Source: Cephalotus follicularis (Eukaryota > Streptophyta > Magnoliopsida > Oxalidales > Cephalotaceae). Taken from it: DNA of 64,000 nucleotides. The stretch lies in NCBI GenBank assembly GCA_001972305.1, contig BDDD01002294.1, positions 1 through 64,000 of the forward strand. Direction: 5' to 3'. The notes beneath the pieces were generated by a model. That model was not told where the DNA came from. It did not search any database and saw only the letters and a list, made by a program, of their open reading frames with translations. Below, piece by piece: positions 35,407 to 46,259 of this stretch; positions within the stretch are counted from its first letter, which is position 1; every line of letters begins with the position of its first letter. A program made the translations under genes and the position numbers.

Positions 35407-36718
35407 TGCTGTCACACCCCGTTATTCCATTAAGACAAGCATATATGGTGATATCAGTTATAAATATAATCCAGCATTCAAAACTTAACAAATCTCATAA
35501 CATAAGCGGAAGCATACATAAACTGGATTACATAAAATTTTATCCGCAAGCATCCCATACCACGTGCATGTTCAAAACCAACAATAATCCTTTTACATAT
35601 AGGAAAATAAAACAACAACAACGGAGTATGAACGTTCATTACAAATACAATACGACATAAATTAACAACCTTAAACAGATAAAAGCTCTCCAATAAAGCT
35701 TCAGCAGCACTTGCCCGAACACCTTCACTTAATCTAAAATTGTAGGGGGTTAGCCGTTGTCCTCACTTGGCTATGTAGGAATAATGCATGATAAGGAATA
35801 TACAGATGCAACATTTATGACATTTTATATTGAAAATAACATAATTAAGTATTCCAATATATATAAGAAATCATGCCAAGTGGCCATAGACAATACAATT
35901 CAAGAATACCGCACAAGGGTACAATCAATCAATACAGTGATTTGGGTGTCACATGTCCCTAACTCGTAGCACCAACTGCGCACCACCTAACTATCACCCT
36001 ACACTCCGAAGATGATAGATCAGGTAACATTTACTACCGGCGTTAGTGGGCAGTTTAACAAATAAGATATGCATGGCAGATAAGTTTGGGTGGATGCTTT
36101 AGCCAACTCCTGGCACCTAGGACCACCTCCGTAGCCAGTGATATCTGCCATCACTAACTAACGGCTTTAAGCATAGCATATAATTCAATCAATTCAATCA
36201 ATTCCATAATAATATCACATATATAATATATGCAATATAATAGTAGTGTTCTTTAGAAACATTTAACATTTCAATAACTGTGCATCTCCTTGGAGGAGAC
36301 AGTATTCAATACAGTAACAATGCCTCTCATTGGAGAAAAATCAGTAATTCATTTGACAATAGGTTTTCATTTTGAAAATTATAGTTGAAATCATTAATTG
36401 TGCATATAGCACTTAGTTGGTGCAATCCTTTGAAAGTAAGGGAACAATAGTGTTCATGAACACCCGAACTAGTATATACTAATTGCAACAGTAGCATATA
36501 CAGCAAAATAGTAAAGGACAGTAGCAATTCAAGGATTCAATAAGGTCATTAGTTTACCATAGTCACAACTCTCACAAGGGGTGCATACGTTATTTAATTT
36601 CTAAAATGTAATTATGTAAGGCCAGGATTGACTGTTACAATCATCCCATATGGAGGCCAAGATAATTACATTCAATTTAAAGCCTAAACAATACCTATAT
36701 CAGAAATTTATCTCAGGA

Positions 36719-36831
36719 CAGTCGACTGTTCTCAAGAACAGTCGGCTGTTTTGATTGAGTAGTCGACTGTTTGTTCTTAACAGTCGACCGGTTTGATTGA
36801 GTAGTCGACTGTCATGAAGAACAGTCGACTG
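36719..36831. repeat. CAGTCGACTG palindrome cluster, six units
   Basis: Six copies of a ten-base palindrome CAGTCGACTG or a near variant at spacings of roughly 18-24 bp, separated by A/T-rich spacers. It is the cleanest example of the GTCGAC-core clusters in this window. Other clusters lie at 7956-8102, 8870-9200, 13262-13480, 14309-14460, 20340-20832, 27058-27135, 28188-28303, 30409-30535, 37689-37816, 49500-49830, 56120-56640 and 62878-63175. Confidence 0.85.
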
Positions 36832-37087
36832 CTTTGCCCAGAAATCATCAGTCAGTAACAGGGTATGCATGTTCAATGTCCAAATACTAACTCAACAACA
36901 CATGCAATCGAACAGGAAATTATCCACACATGATATGCACATTATATCTTCGAAAACATGCCAATAGCCCTACCTTAAATGCTATCCCGAAGTCAAATTG
37001 GATTGACCTCTCTCTTTAATGTCCAATGCTCTTCACCAACTCAAACTCTCAATTCCAGCAATCTACTAGGTTTGCATGTTACAGAAG

Positions 37088-37113
37088 ATATATATATATA
37101 TATATATATATAT
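37088..37113. repeat. (TA)n microsatellite
   Basis: About thirteen TA units within the TE4 5' LTR, in the stretch just downstream (sense) of the CT-rich leader. Confidence 0.95.
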
Positions 37114-37963
37114 GGTCAGTATACATATACCTATTGACTACTAATATTCGAATTAGAGTTATCAACAATTCCCTAAGCTTCTCATTCACATTTTTAACCA
37201 CTTTCATTACCATTTCTAAATTTTAACATTATAGACAATAGACATGTGAGCCATATGTACTACTGTTAGCCTACAACTTCAACCATAATCCCAAATTTGG
37301 AAGCTTACCAGGAATCAAAGCTTCAACTCCTTCTTTGAGCTCCAATCCTTCAACATGAAAGCTCCAAGATAATCTTTCTCTCCTTCAGTGTTTTCTAACA
37401 ACCAAACCCTCAGGCAGTCTCTGTTTATAAGGGAAAAGTATTCACAATCCCGTTTTCAGTCATTAACTCTACCATTCAACACTTCCTCCTTCTCTCTCTC
37501 ACATGTTCACTTCAATCTCACTCTTTTCTTCTCCCAATTTCTTTCTTGTAGGTTGCAGGTCTGTAGAATACATGCAAGGCATTCCTCTAGCATGTTATGG
37601 TAGCTTCTGACTCGCATAACACCTGTCCATCATGCACTGCCTCTGCTCTATCTCACATGCATGCACAGACACTTGTCCTGTGCCATACCAGTCGACTGTA
37701 TTCACTTGGCAGTCGACTGTCTTATCCTATCAAACAATCCACTGTTCCCCTGTGACAGTCAGCTGTTCCTCCATAAACTAGGCAGTCGACTGTTACCTTG
37801 TGACAGTCGGCTGTAGTTGCCTGATTTTGGGTTGCTTAAGCTTACTCCTTCAATTAAATTCATAACCACAATTCATATAACAATTGGACATTAAAATTCA
37901 AGTAAGTGAATATTTTATTCATCTAGAGTACAATATACACAAATTGAATTTGCGATTATTACA

Positions 37964-39927
37964 CGCCATGACTCGGCGCGGAACGCCAAGTCACAGCGGG
38001 CCGATGCTTCAACTCACCAGTGTTGACTCAGCAAATGCACAACCAGCCAAACAACGTCGAAAACGCCTAAACTATGGTCAAGATGGGTAGAGCCAAAGGT
38101 TGGCTCCACCTACCAGGGACCAAAGGCGGTGGAAAGAGAAGGCTGCAGCGGGAGGCTGCAGAAATACGATCTGCCACCACAGAGAGAAAGAGGGAGAAAG
38201 AAGGGAGAAAATGGGAGAGAGAGGAGAGAAGGCATACCAGGGAAGGACGCCCGCCTTCTCACGGCCACTGGCGCAAAGCGTCGGCTTCTCCTCCGGCCAG
38301 AACGCGCCTCTACGCAGTGACTCATCTCTGCTGCCCGAAAATGCACGAGTCGTGCGTTTAAAGAAGAAGAAAAGGGAGAGATATGTGGGAGAGAGTGTGA
38401 GAGAGATTGAGAGAGAGATTAGTTAAAAGATTTTAAAAACTTTTTTGACTTAATTAAAATTAAGTCTCTCTCTCTCTTAATTCTCTTTTCTCCTTTAATT
38501 AAAATCTCTTTCAATTTTAATTTTGTTTCTCCTTTCTCCTTTAATTAAATTGTCGTTCAATTTTAATTTTGTTTCTCATACATGTTTAATAATTCTCTCA
38601 ATTACTTAAACATGTTTCTCTCTTTAATTAATTTAATTAAAATTAAATCATGCTCTGACTTTAAAAACTCTTTATATATCAAGATGACAATTAGTGGAAT
38701 GAGAAACAATCCATTAATGTCAAATTAATAAATACTAGTTAAAAACTAGATTTACCACCAAGCAAGCATGTGTGCAGCATGCGTCACTTTTCCAATAATC
38801 AGGCGGGACCCGAAATCCTGGTGGATTTTCGGTACGATGATAAATTTCTCAAAACTTCCCGAAGTTCTGGTACGACTATCCAGCTAATAGTCCCGGTGTG
38901 ATCTATAATCACCCCCGGATCCGCAGACCAAAAAGTACCACGTCTATCATTCGTTAACCAGTTCCCCAGTACTTTATCACTGTCATCGGTTTGCATGCCA
39001 CGTATCCTTCATCATCTCGGCTCCGCCCACGGACTAGGGTTTGGATAAATGTCACCCCTAGGAAAAACCGTGATAACTATAATTCTATGAACGCACTAAG
39101 ACTACGGGTGATATCCCTGGAAACTTCTTGTTCCCAATCTCCCAGTGCCCGACTGGGAATTTAAGTCTTCAACGATTACAAATGTTATAGAGCCTATAAC
39201 CCTTAACACGGGTGTGATGATCCCATATTGCAAACTCGCCCATACATCTCAATGCAGCTCCCACAAGGCCCAAAGATAACCCTTTTGCCTGCACGAGGCT
39301 AGTGCTGGGGAAGGCAAAAATCAAAGCCAAGCAGCTACTACACAATGTATGCCAGCCACTCAGGTCTAACGATAAAACGTAAATCACATGTGATCTACTA
39401 ATCACCTTTGACTAAGCGCTACCGTGACAATAGGAACTTTATTGACAGAGGTGTTGACTCTCCAAATATATAACCTATGGTGGGTCGGTTTATTGTCGTG
39501 CCTCTACACGCACCCCACATCAGCTTTAGGGTAAAACCCAAATGACAATGAGATTATCCATCCTCCTTTACCATTCGGAGCAAGCATAACACGGAAAGTC
39601 TTTGCGGTTCATCAATTGCCCTAAGAGAGTGAACCTATGAATTGGAACTTTTGTCACAAGGGAGTAAGGATCTCGTTCTCACAACCTCTCAGGCACGAGA
39701 TCCAACCCTTTACGGACGGGGCGCTATATGTGTATTCTGTTGACATGGTGATCAACTGATCCGTGGAGAGGGTATGGGATAATACATATAGCCAGATGCT
39801 AATCTTTTCTGAAAGTGCACAATTAAACATAAATGGAACTAAGAATGTACGATTCAAGAGTGTGTCATATGTCAACAACATATGTTTGCAGCCTTCTCGT
39901 GGCTTGCAGGGACACCCTAATCTAACA
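37964..39927 (-). repeat. TE3 5' LTR, sense-upstream piece
   Basis: Continues the TE3 LTR after TE4 and ends CCTAATCTAACA at 39927, the LTR start in sense orientation. TATATAAA (complement 38671-38678) is the likely promoter. The upstream 1.1 kb (38850-39927) matches the same part of TE5, sL4 and sL6 strongly, while the leader matches only TE5. Confidence 0.9.
38671..38678 (-). promoter_or_regulatory. Candidate TATA box of TE3 5' LTR
   Basis: Minus-strand TATATAAA, also present in the 3' LTR (15890-15897) and in TE5 (40404-40411), upstream of CT-rich leaders. Confidence 0.55.
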
Positions 39928-40220
39928 TGAGATCCAACCCCTCGAATGACAGGACACTATATGTGCACTCAGTTGACATGGTGATCAATTGATCCATTGA
40001 GATGGTTTGGGATATACATATAGAGGGTTGCCATTGTTGATTGAATATGCACTATTTAACACGAAAAGGAATTCATATTGTATAAATAGAGAGTGTAATA
40101 TACACACATGTATCCGCCCTTCGGCTTAAAGATATATCTTTAGTTAAGGAGTGCATCTCATACATACATATATATTTATGCAGAGCCACCTTGTGGCATG
40201 TAGGGACACCCCTGATTATT
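39928..40220 (-). repeat. Fragment of another Copia LTR start
   Basis: Resembles, on the minus strand, the first 290 bases of the TE3 and sL6 LTRs (GAGATCCAACCCC near its left edge and CAGGGACACCCCT-like bases near its right edge) but is distinct from both. It appears to be what TE3 inserted into. The right edge merges into the TE5 5' LTR. Confidence 0.6.
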
Positions 40221-41652
40221 GGGGAAGTTTTGGGAAATTTATCATTGTACCGAAATTCCCCCGGGTTTTCGGTTACCGCTTGATTATGGGAAAAGCGATG
40301 CATGCTGTACACATGCTCGCTTTGTGGTAAATCTAGTTTTTAACTAGGATATACTAATTTGACATTTGTGGTTTGTTTCTCTCTCCATAATTTTCCTTAT
40401 GGATATATAAAGGCATTTTAATACCGAAGCATGATTTAATTAAAAGAGACTTTAATTAAATTGGGAGAGAAACTTAATTTTAAAGTGAAAGAGTCTTTAA
40501 AATTTTAATATAAGGAGAATTTTAGCATGTGTAAAATGATCAATTTTATTTTGTCATTTTTCACACCTTATGCACCGGACTCGTGCGCTATTGGGCGAGA
40601 GAGACGAGTTTAGTGCTTCTATTGCACAGGGGCGAGTTTTGGCCAGAGAAGATGATGGCGCTTCATGCCGATGGTCAGGATAGAGACGTGTGACCTCCAC
40701 GGTACGCCTCATCCTCCTCCTCTCTCTCCCCTTTTCTCTTTCTTTCTCTCCCTGGCGACAGTTTGTGTTTTTACCGTCTTTTGCTCCTGGCGTCTCTTTC
40801 TGCCACCGTTGATCACTATAGGTGGATCCAATCCATGTCTCCATCTATTTTGTTCGCTGTTTTGTGTTTTCTGTTTGTGTTTTGGCCGGTTTGTGTTTGT
40901 TGAGTCAACTCTGTCAAGTTGACGCGTCGGCCACTGTGACTTGGCGTTCTTCGCCCAGTCACAGTGAGTCTCGGTTGTAGGCGCTTAGATCAAGTTTTCT
41001 GTGGTGCGGGGATTTAGTGGACGGACTTGCATTCGTCCAGCGAGTCGACTCTGTGAGTTCAACTCGCCGTTCACTGTGGCCGCCCATTCCATAGCGAGTC
41101 ACAGCGGCTCTCCACCTTATGGGTGGAGATCGGGGTTTTTGGAGGCTAGTGTCAGCACGGCCGATCCGTGGCTACCTTGAACCGCACCATTGAGTCCAAC
41201 TCAGTGAGTCACAGTTGCTGCTGGCTGCGCCAGGGTGTTCCGGGGTGCTTCTCTCCAAGTCTCCGCCGGATATGGGTAGATCGGCGCTTCTGGAGTCCGT
41301 TGGTGTCTTGGTCGGCGTTCTGACAGGCTGGCCGGAATTCAACAGTGGTTCGGTGATGGGATATGGCTGCTGCAAGCGTGTAGCAGATAAGTGGTGGAGC
41401 CTCCAACTTTGGTATGGTTGTTTCCCTTTTATATTTATGATAAACGATGTGTATTCGATTTATTGTTTTTGTGCATGCCTTGTTTTGTTTAGTTCGATTG
41501 AACATTAAACGGAGATCCTTGTCATATTGATTATGGTAGTAAGATGTTAGTGTGAACCTTGACATCTAGTCTTGGTGTTTTGAAAAATTAAAATTATATA
41601 CACTAGCATCCTAGACCCAAAATCGATCAGGTCCCGTCCCGGGTTTCCTACA
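40221..41652 (+). repeat. TE5 5' LTR (partial)
   Basis: Matches the 3' LTR from about 47335 to 48204 and 50684 to 51228. TATATAAA is at 40404-40411. A CT-rich leader surrounds 40720-40760, followed by GAGTCA/TGACTC-rich sequence to about 41210. It ends TTTCCTACA at 41652, directly before the primer site. Confidence 0.85.
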
Positions 41653-41654
41653 AG

Positions 41655-41666
41655 TGGTATCAGAGC
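41655..41666 (+). promoter_or_regulatory. TE5 primer-binding site (tRNA-Met)
   Basis: TGGTATCAGAGC, full match, two bases after the LTR end. Confidence 0.93.
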
Positions 41667-44440
41667 AGTCCATTTTAATTTCAATTAGACTTTAATTTTG
41701 GTTTTATGGCTTTTTTGGAATAATTAAAGTACCTAAAATTCTAGTTTAATTCCCTTCCCATGGTTATTTTATAAAATAAAATATATTTTTTTTTGTAAAA
41801 CTAGGTTTTAATTAATCTAGTGGGAGGTATACAGGAATGTCGGTGGACTTGTAGAAATTGTTTTGATTGGCCATCAGAAATCGAAATTGCTTGTGTTTAT
41901 TTAAAGTCTATAGTTGATGTAGATTTTAAATGTTTTATGCATGATGGTTGGCTATGGGACTGGACCTAGCTTTTGATTTCTTTTGTAGATGGTTTGATAT
42001 GCTTTATTATCTTGTGCTTTATTGGGTCCGTAATAAGGTTGCCTACGTGCACCATTGATTCCTTATTTGTATTATTCTCTCTCCCTCCAATTTGTATTCT
42101 ATTCTGAAATTTTTAAATGTATTTGAGAAATTTCATTTTGTAAACAAAGAAGAGAGGAATCACAAAGGAGCTTGAAGAGGAAGATCAAGGAAGTTGCAAG
42201 ACCAAGTGAAGGCCATGTATGCATGGTGCATTTTGTAATAAAGTAGTTTTAAACAGTTCACCGAGGAGATCGAGTGATCATAATGGCTCCTACGATCACT
42301 TATAGATTTAGTCCCTGGCCAGGCTATTTTTATTTCTAAGTGGGAAATAGGTTGCATGAGATGGATGTTTCTTTTTTTGCAAACAATCCAAACACGTCAA
42401 GCATGCTAAGTTGTCCAAATGGATTGGAAGATAATTAAATTATCTAAAACAGCTATGGTAATATATAAAATTTGATGAGACCAAATTCCTCCAACTTGTG
42501 AAATAATAAGTCCATAAGCGGTGGGACATAAGGCTATCCCTTCGTCGGCCTTCCACAGCCTTCGATCAATGGTGTGGACATATTGGGTATGGCACTATGA
42601 TAGCAGAGGTCCCCCATATAACCATTTCTATTGAATTTCAGTCTGAGGTGCACTTGAAGGAAATGACATTGTTTTGGCATCAGGACATGGACACGGACAC
42701 TTGTGGGTGTTAAAAACATGTCAATTTCTTTGAGGATTATGGGTTCGGACTTATACCGGGACCATATTGTTTGCATAGCAACAATTGGGACTATATGGGC
42801 CGGTAGGCCCAATCTTCTATCAGATCTTACATTTTGGGCAAGAGGTCCTAATGTAAATTGGCACTCATGTCTACCTATTCAAGTATTATGGTTTGCACGA
42901 TGACAATCAGGTCTATAATTGCTGGATAGATTCTGATCCCCACTAGGAAGCAAGAGGCTTCCAGAATTCCACATGGAGATGTGGGATACGATTAGAATAG
43001 TAGGATGAACCATAATTAAAAAAGACAAAGGATTATGGTAATAACATAAATAGAATGATTTGCTAATATTCTCTCTCTCTTTCCTCATATAGGTTGCTAG
43101 TTTTCACATACTCGATTAAATACTCAAATGGCAGACAACACAAACAAATTCTAACACAATTGGAACTCCTAAACTTTAACATCCATTTTTTCTTTGAATG
43201 GAAACGCTTTTTGTGCAACATTCTCACGAGCATGAGAGTTGCTCATGTCATGACTGAGATAACCCCGAGCTAGTGAACGGTGTATCCGACCATCACAAGG
43301 CCAAGCGGGCTAAGTAATGGGATGAGGGTTATTGAGCTCATAACCTAGTAGTTGATGGCATGCGGCCACGATTACACGTGAGAGTTATGCACTTACAGAC
43401 ATTGCGTGGGATGCTTACACAACTTGAGGAGTCGTATGGCACCCAGTTGAGGATTGTAAAGGTAGATTTTGAGTAAGTGAGGTCAAGATCGTCTGTGATG
43501 CCTCGATTTCCTACTTGAATAATCTCAAGGGGAGATAGATCAAGTGAATCTAAGTTCCAAGGGTGAAAACCCAAGGAAGAGGCGGCTAGTGCAAAGGGAA
43601 TTCTAGTCTAGAAAAGATTAAAAGTTTTATAAGGAGTTTGCCTACTTCCATTGTGGGAAGCTAAGGCAATTGGAAGAGATATAGTTTGTTCCTAGTCCAA
43701 AGTAAGAAATACCTCGTGTTCGGTATTTCCATATACTTTATCTAGCTTACAATGTAAGTTCAACTTGGGTAGGGGACTCAGGTTGTGAGACTAACATTTA
43801 TAACTCTTTGCGGTATCTAAGAGATGCTAGACAGCTAAAAGAACTGGTAAAGCTAAGGACTGGCGCCATGGTGATGAATAGAGCATTTACACCAATGTTA
43901 TTGGCATTTATGAATTGTAAATTTTGTACATGGATATGTATTTAAGACATGATCTCTGTATATAAAGAAAACTTCAATGTTCTAGTTAGTGCAAGAGGCA
44001 CGTGGACTAAAGAGATCTACGTCATATAGAATTACTATTATATTAACAATTCAAGGAACGATTAATAAAAGACTATGAGAATGGTAAGGCCCATTGTGTC
44101 TTTTATTCATCTTCCACTTTTATTCTGGGTAATGAACTGCAGTTAGCAAAGCATATCCTAATACGAATTCCTTTGAAATCCATCCCCTCCATATCTAGTG
44201 AGATATTTAAATGGAGGAAACCCAACCTAAACCGTTTAAGGGTTAAAGGTTGTCCAACTTATGTAAGAAGGCAAAAACCTTCTAAGCTGGAGGCACGATC
44301 GAGACGTTTCCGGTTTAGGGGATATCCTAAGAGATGCTTAAGATATTACTTCTACCATCTCAACGAACAAATATGGTTTTGTTTTGCGTACTGCAAAATT
44401 CCTAGAGAAGGAATACCTGATTGCATGAAGCAGTGAGAGT
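41667..44440 (+). pseudogene. TE5 gag, protease and integrase remnants
   Basis: Gag is expected from about 41670 to 43700 but nothing specific is readable. A Copia protease block is visible at 43757-43930 (WVGDSGC, followed by NSLRYLRDARQL and the NC...C stretch). At 44173-44436 the Copia integrase C-terminal pattern appears: KWRKPNLNRLRVKGCPTYV, KLEARS, FRGYPK and YYFYH. This end of Copia integrase precedes RT. The region is a fossil with many interruptions. Protein order PR-IN-RT confirms Ty1/Copia. Confidence 0.75.
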
Positions 44441-44859
44441 TAGGTGAAACAAAAAGAGTTTCCACCAAGTAAAAACCCAAAGGAAGATAAGGAATTAGAG
44501 GTTTAATCCTCTAAAGATATGATTGGGAAAGGATCCCAATTTGAGATAGAGTCTCTGTAAGGCACTCCTCTAGCGAGGATATCAGGCAAAGGTTATTGAC
44601 AGTGCCTGAGAAAAAAGGGTTTCTCAATGGAGGCACTTACAAACCTAACGTCAGCAATGATGACAAGCCTGTGAGCTATGAGGAAACAGTGAAGTGCACT
44701 GATTCCAGGTAATGGTAAGAGACCATGAAATCTGAAAAGGACTCCATATACACCTACCAAGTGAGGGACTTGGTATAGCATCCGAAGGCTTAAAATCCTA
44801 TCTGATGCAAGTAAATCTTCAATATGAAGATTGGTGTTAATGGAAAAGGTTAAAACCTT

Positions 44860-46200
44860 TAAAGCGCAATTAGTCGCGAAAGGGTATAGATTTAGATAAG
44901 AGGTCGACTATACCGAAACTTTCTCACCAGTTGAAATGCTTAAGTCCATTCAGATTATGCTTGCAATCGCTGCTCATTATGATAATGAGCTAAAGTAAAT
45001 GGATGTCAAGACAGTCTAAAAGAGTGGCTATCTTGAAGAGGACTTATAAATGTCCCAAACCCAAGCGGTTTACATCCAAGGAGCATTTGCACAAGAGGTG
45101 CAAGCTACAAAGGTCTATGACCTTAAGCAAGCATCCCGTAGCTGAAACATCCATTTTGTTTTCATCAAATATATGGATAAGCCTAATGTCTACCAGAAAC
45201 ATGATAATACAGAAATCACTATCTTGGCGCTGTATATAGATGACGTGCTACACATAGAGAATGATGTCGATATGTTGAAGTACAATAAAGCAAGTACTTC
45301 TCCATAAAGGATTTGGGAAGGGCTTCCTACGTTTTGAGAATGAAGATATATAAGAGATAGATCAAGTAGGTTGGTTGGACTTTCTCAAAGCCAGTACATC
45401 AGCAGAGTGCTGAAATGGTATGGAAAGAATTCCAGATATGGCTTACTGCCAATTAGCCAAGGAATTCACCTTTCTAAGAGGATGTCTTCCAAGACTTATG
45501 GGGAGAGGACATGCATTAGTAGGCAAACTTATGCTTCGACAATAGGCTCCATCATGTATGCCACATTTCGTACTGAGCCTGATGTCGATATGCCTAAGGG
45601 TCTTGCAAGTCGATTTCAGTCCAGTCCCTGTAAGAGACGTTTATACATTGTCAAGAGGATATAATGCCTGTGAAAAACTCAAGATTATTTCTTGACACAT
45701 GGAGAAGATAGTGAATTGAGACGTAAGGGTTAGATAAACTCTGGTTTAAATTGTGATCCGGATGATCACTAATCCATTTCAGGATATGTGTTGGTCCTGA
45801 ACGGAAGTGCTATGTGAGTGGGAGGAGTTTGAGGCAGTAGTCGACTGCTGACTCCAACAGAGAATAAAAGTATGTTGCAACCTATGATACCGATAATGGT
45901 AGCTGGTTTGGCTGCGAAAGTTCATTGTGGAACTTTATATGGTTCCATCCATCGTTTGTCCAGTTGTGCAGCATAAGGATGATAATGGGCCTTTGCACAA
46001 GCCAAGGAACCCGGGTCTCATTACCGCCAAACATATAGAGCAACGGTATCATTAGATCGCAGAGATCGTAAATGAATGTAACGTTTGGAAAGATATGTTA
46101 TTGAGGAAATATAGGAGACATCATAAGAGTAGATGTCACCAAAGACAGAGTCATGCGGGGAGCCAACTTAGCAAACCCACTGAACAAGGCCATGAGAAGT
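44860..46200 (+). pseudogene. TE5 reverse transcriptase / RNase H remnants
   Basis: RT signs: MDVKT then GYLEED near 45001-45050, the catalytic box LYIDDVL at about 45229-45250, and GLSQSQYISRVLKWYGKNS at 45374-45430 with YASTIGSIMYA and DVDMPKGLASRF after it. RNase H begins near 45780 (GYVLVLNGSA). All are Ty1/Copia type. The match to TE3 17162-18990 in inverted orientation is close. The sequence is decayed beyond function. Confidence 0.82.
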
Positions 46201-46244
46201 GCTAGAGTGCGATATGCTTAGGTTATAGGTCTTTGTGGCTGGAG

Positions 46245-46259
46245 GGCCAAGTGGGAGAT
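46245..46259 (+). promoter_or_regulatory. TE5 polypurine tract
   Basis: GGCCAAGTGGGAGAT directly before the 3' LTR, identical to the TE3 tract. Confidence 0.88.

Larger units (their letters stand above)
25974..37963 (-). mobile_element. TE4, near-complete Ty3/Gypsy chromovirus, minus strand
   Basis: Both LTRs, primer site, gag, protease, RT, RNase H, integrase, chromodomain and polypurine tract are present, in Ty3/Gypsy order on the minus strand. It sits in the TE3 5' LTR. Flanks read CGTCG (25969-25973) and CGCCA (37964-37968), each one CpG transition from CGCCG. The 3' LTR contains solo LTR sL3. The two LTRs differ at about 4 of 110 compared terminal bases, suggesting an age of one to two million years at common plant rates. 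The element is structurally whole apart from sL3, but its genes carry several interruptions. Confidence 0.9.
35410..37963 (-). repeat. TE4 5' LTR (2.55 kb)
   Basis: Sense start TGTAATAATCGC at 37963, end GGGGTGTGACA at 35410. Sense-order parts: CAGTCGACTG group (37689-37816), TATA box, CT-rich leader, GTAGGG (complement 36968-36973), a second CAGTCGACTG group of six units (36719-36831), stem-loop and CCCCTAC (complement 35742-35773). A (TA)n run is at 37088-37113. It is longer than the 3' LTR once sL3 is removed. Confidence 0.9.
14617..39927 (-). mobile_element. TE3, Ty1/Copia element with nested insertions, minus strand
   Basis: Right to left: 5' LTR (25297-39927, interrupted by TE4), primer site (25283-25294), decayed gag-pol (17146-25282, interrupted by sL2), polypurine tract, 3' LTR (14617-17145, interrupted on its left by TE2). 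Integrase-RT-RNase H order and the LTR ends (TGTTAGATTAGGG...) mark Ty1/Copia. Own LTR length is about 2.64 kb. The two LTRs differ at roughly 9 of the first 150 compared bases (about 6 percent), which at commonly used plant LTR rates is a couple of million years. The coding part is badly broken. It landed in another Copia LTR, a scrap of which remains at 39928-40220. Confidence 0.88.

Noticed and set aside
36719-36831. Possible CRISPR-like array from regularly spaced CAGTCGACTG
   Set aside because: Plant nuclear context, ten-base degenerate palindromes, short similar spacers and no cas genes.
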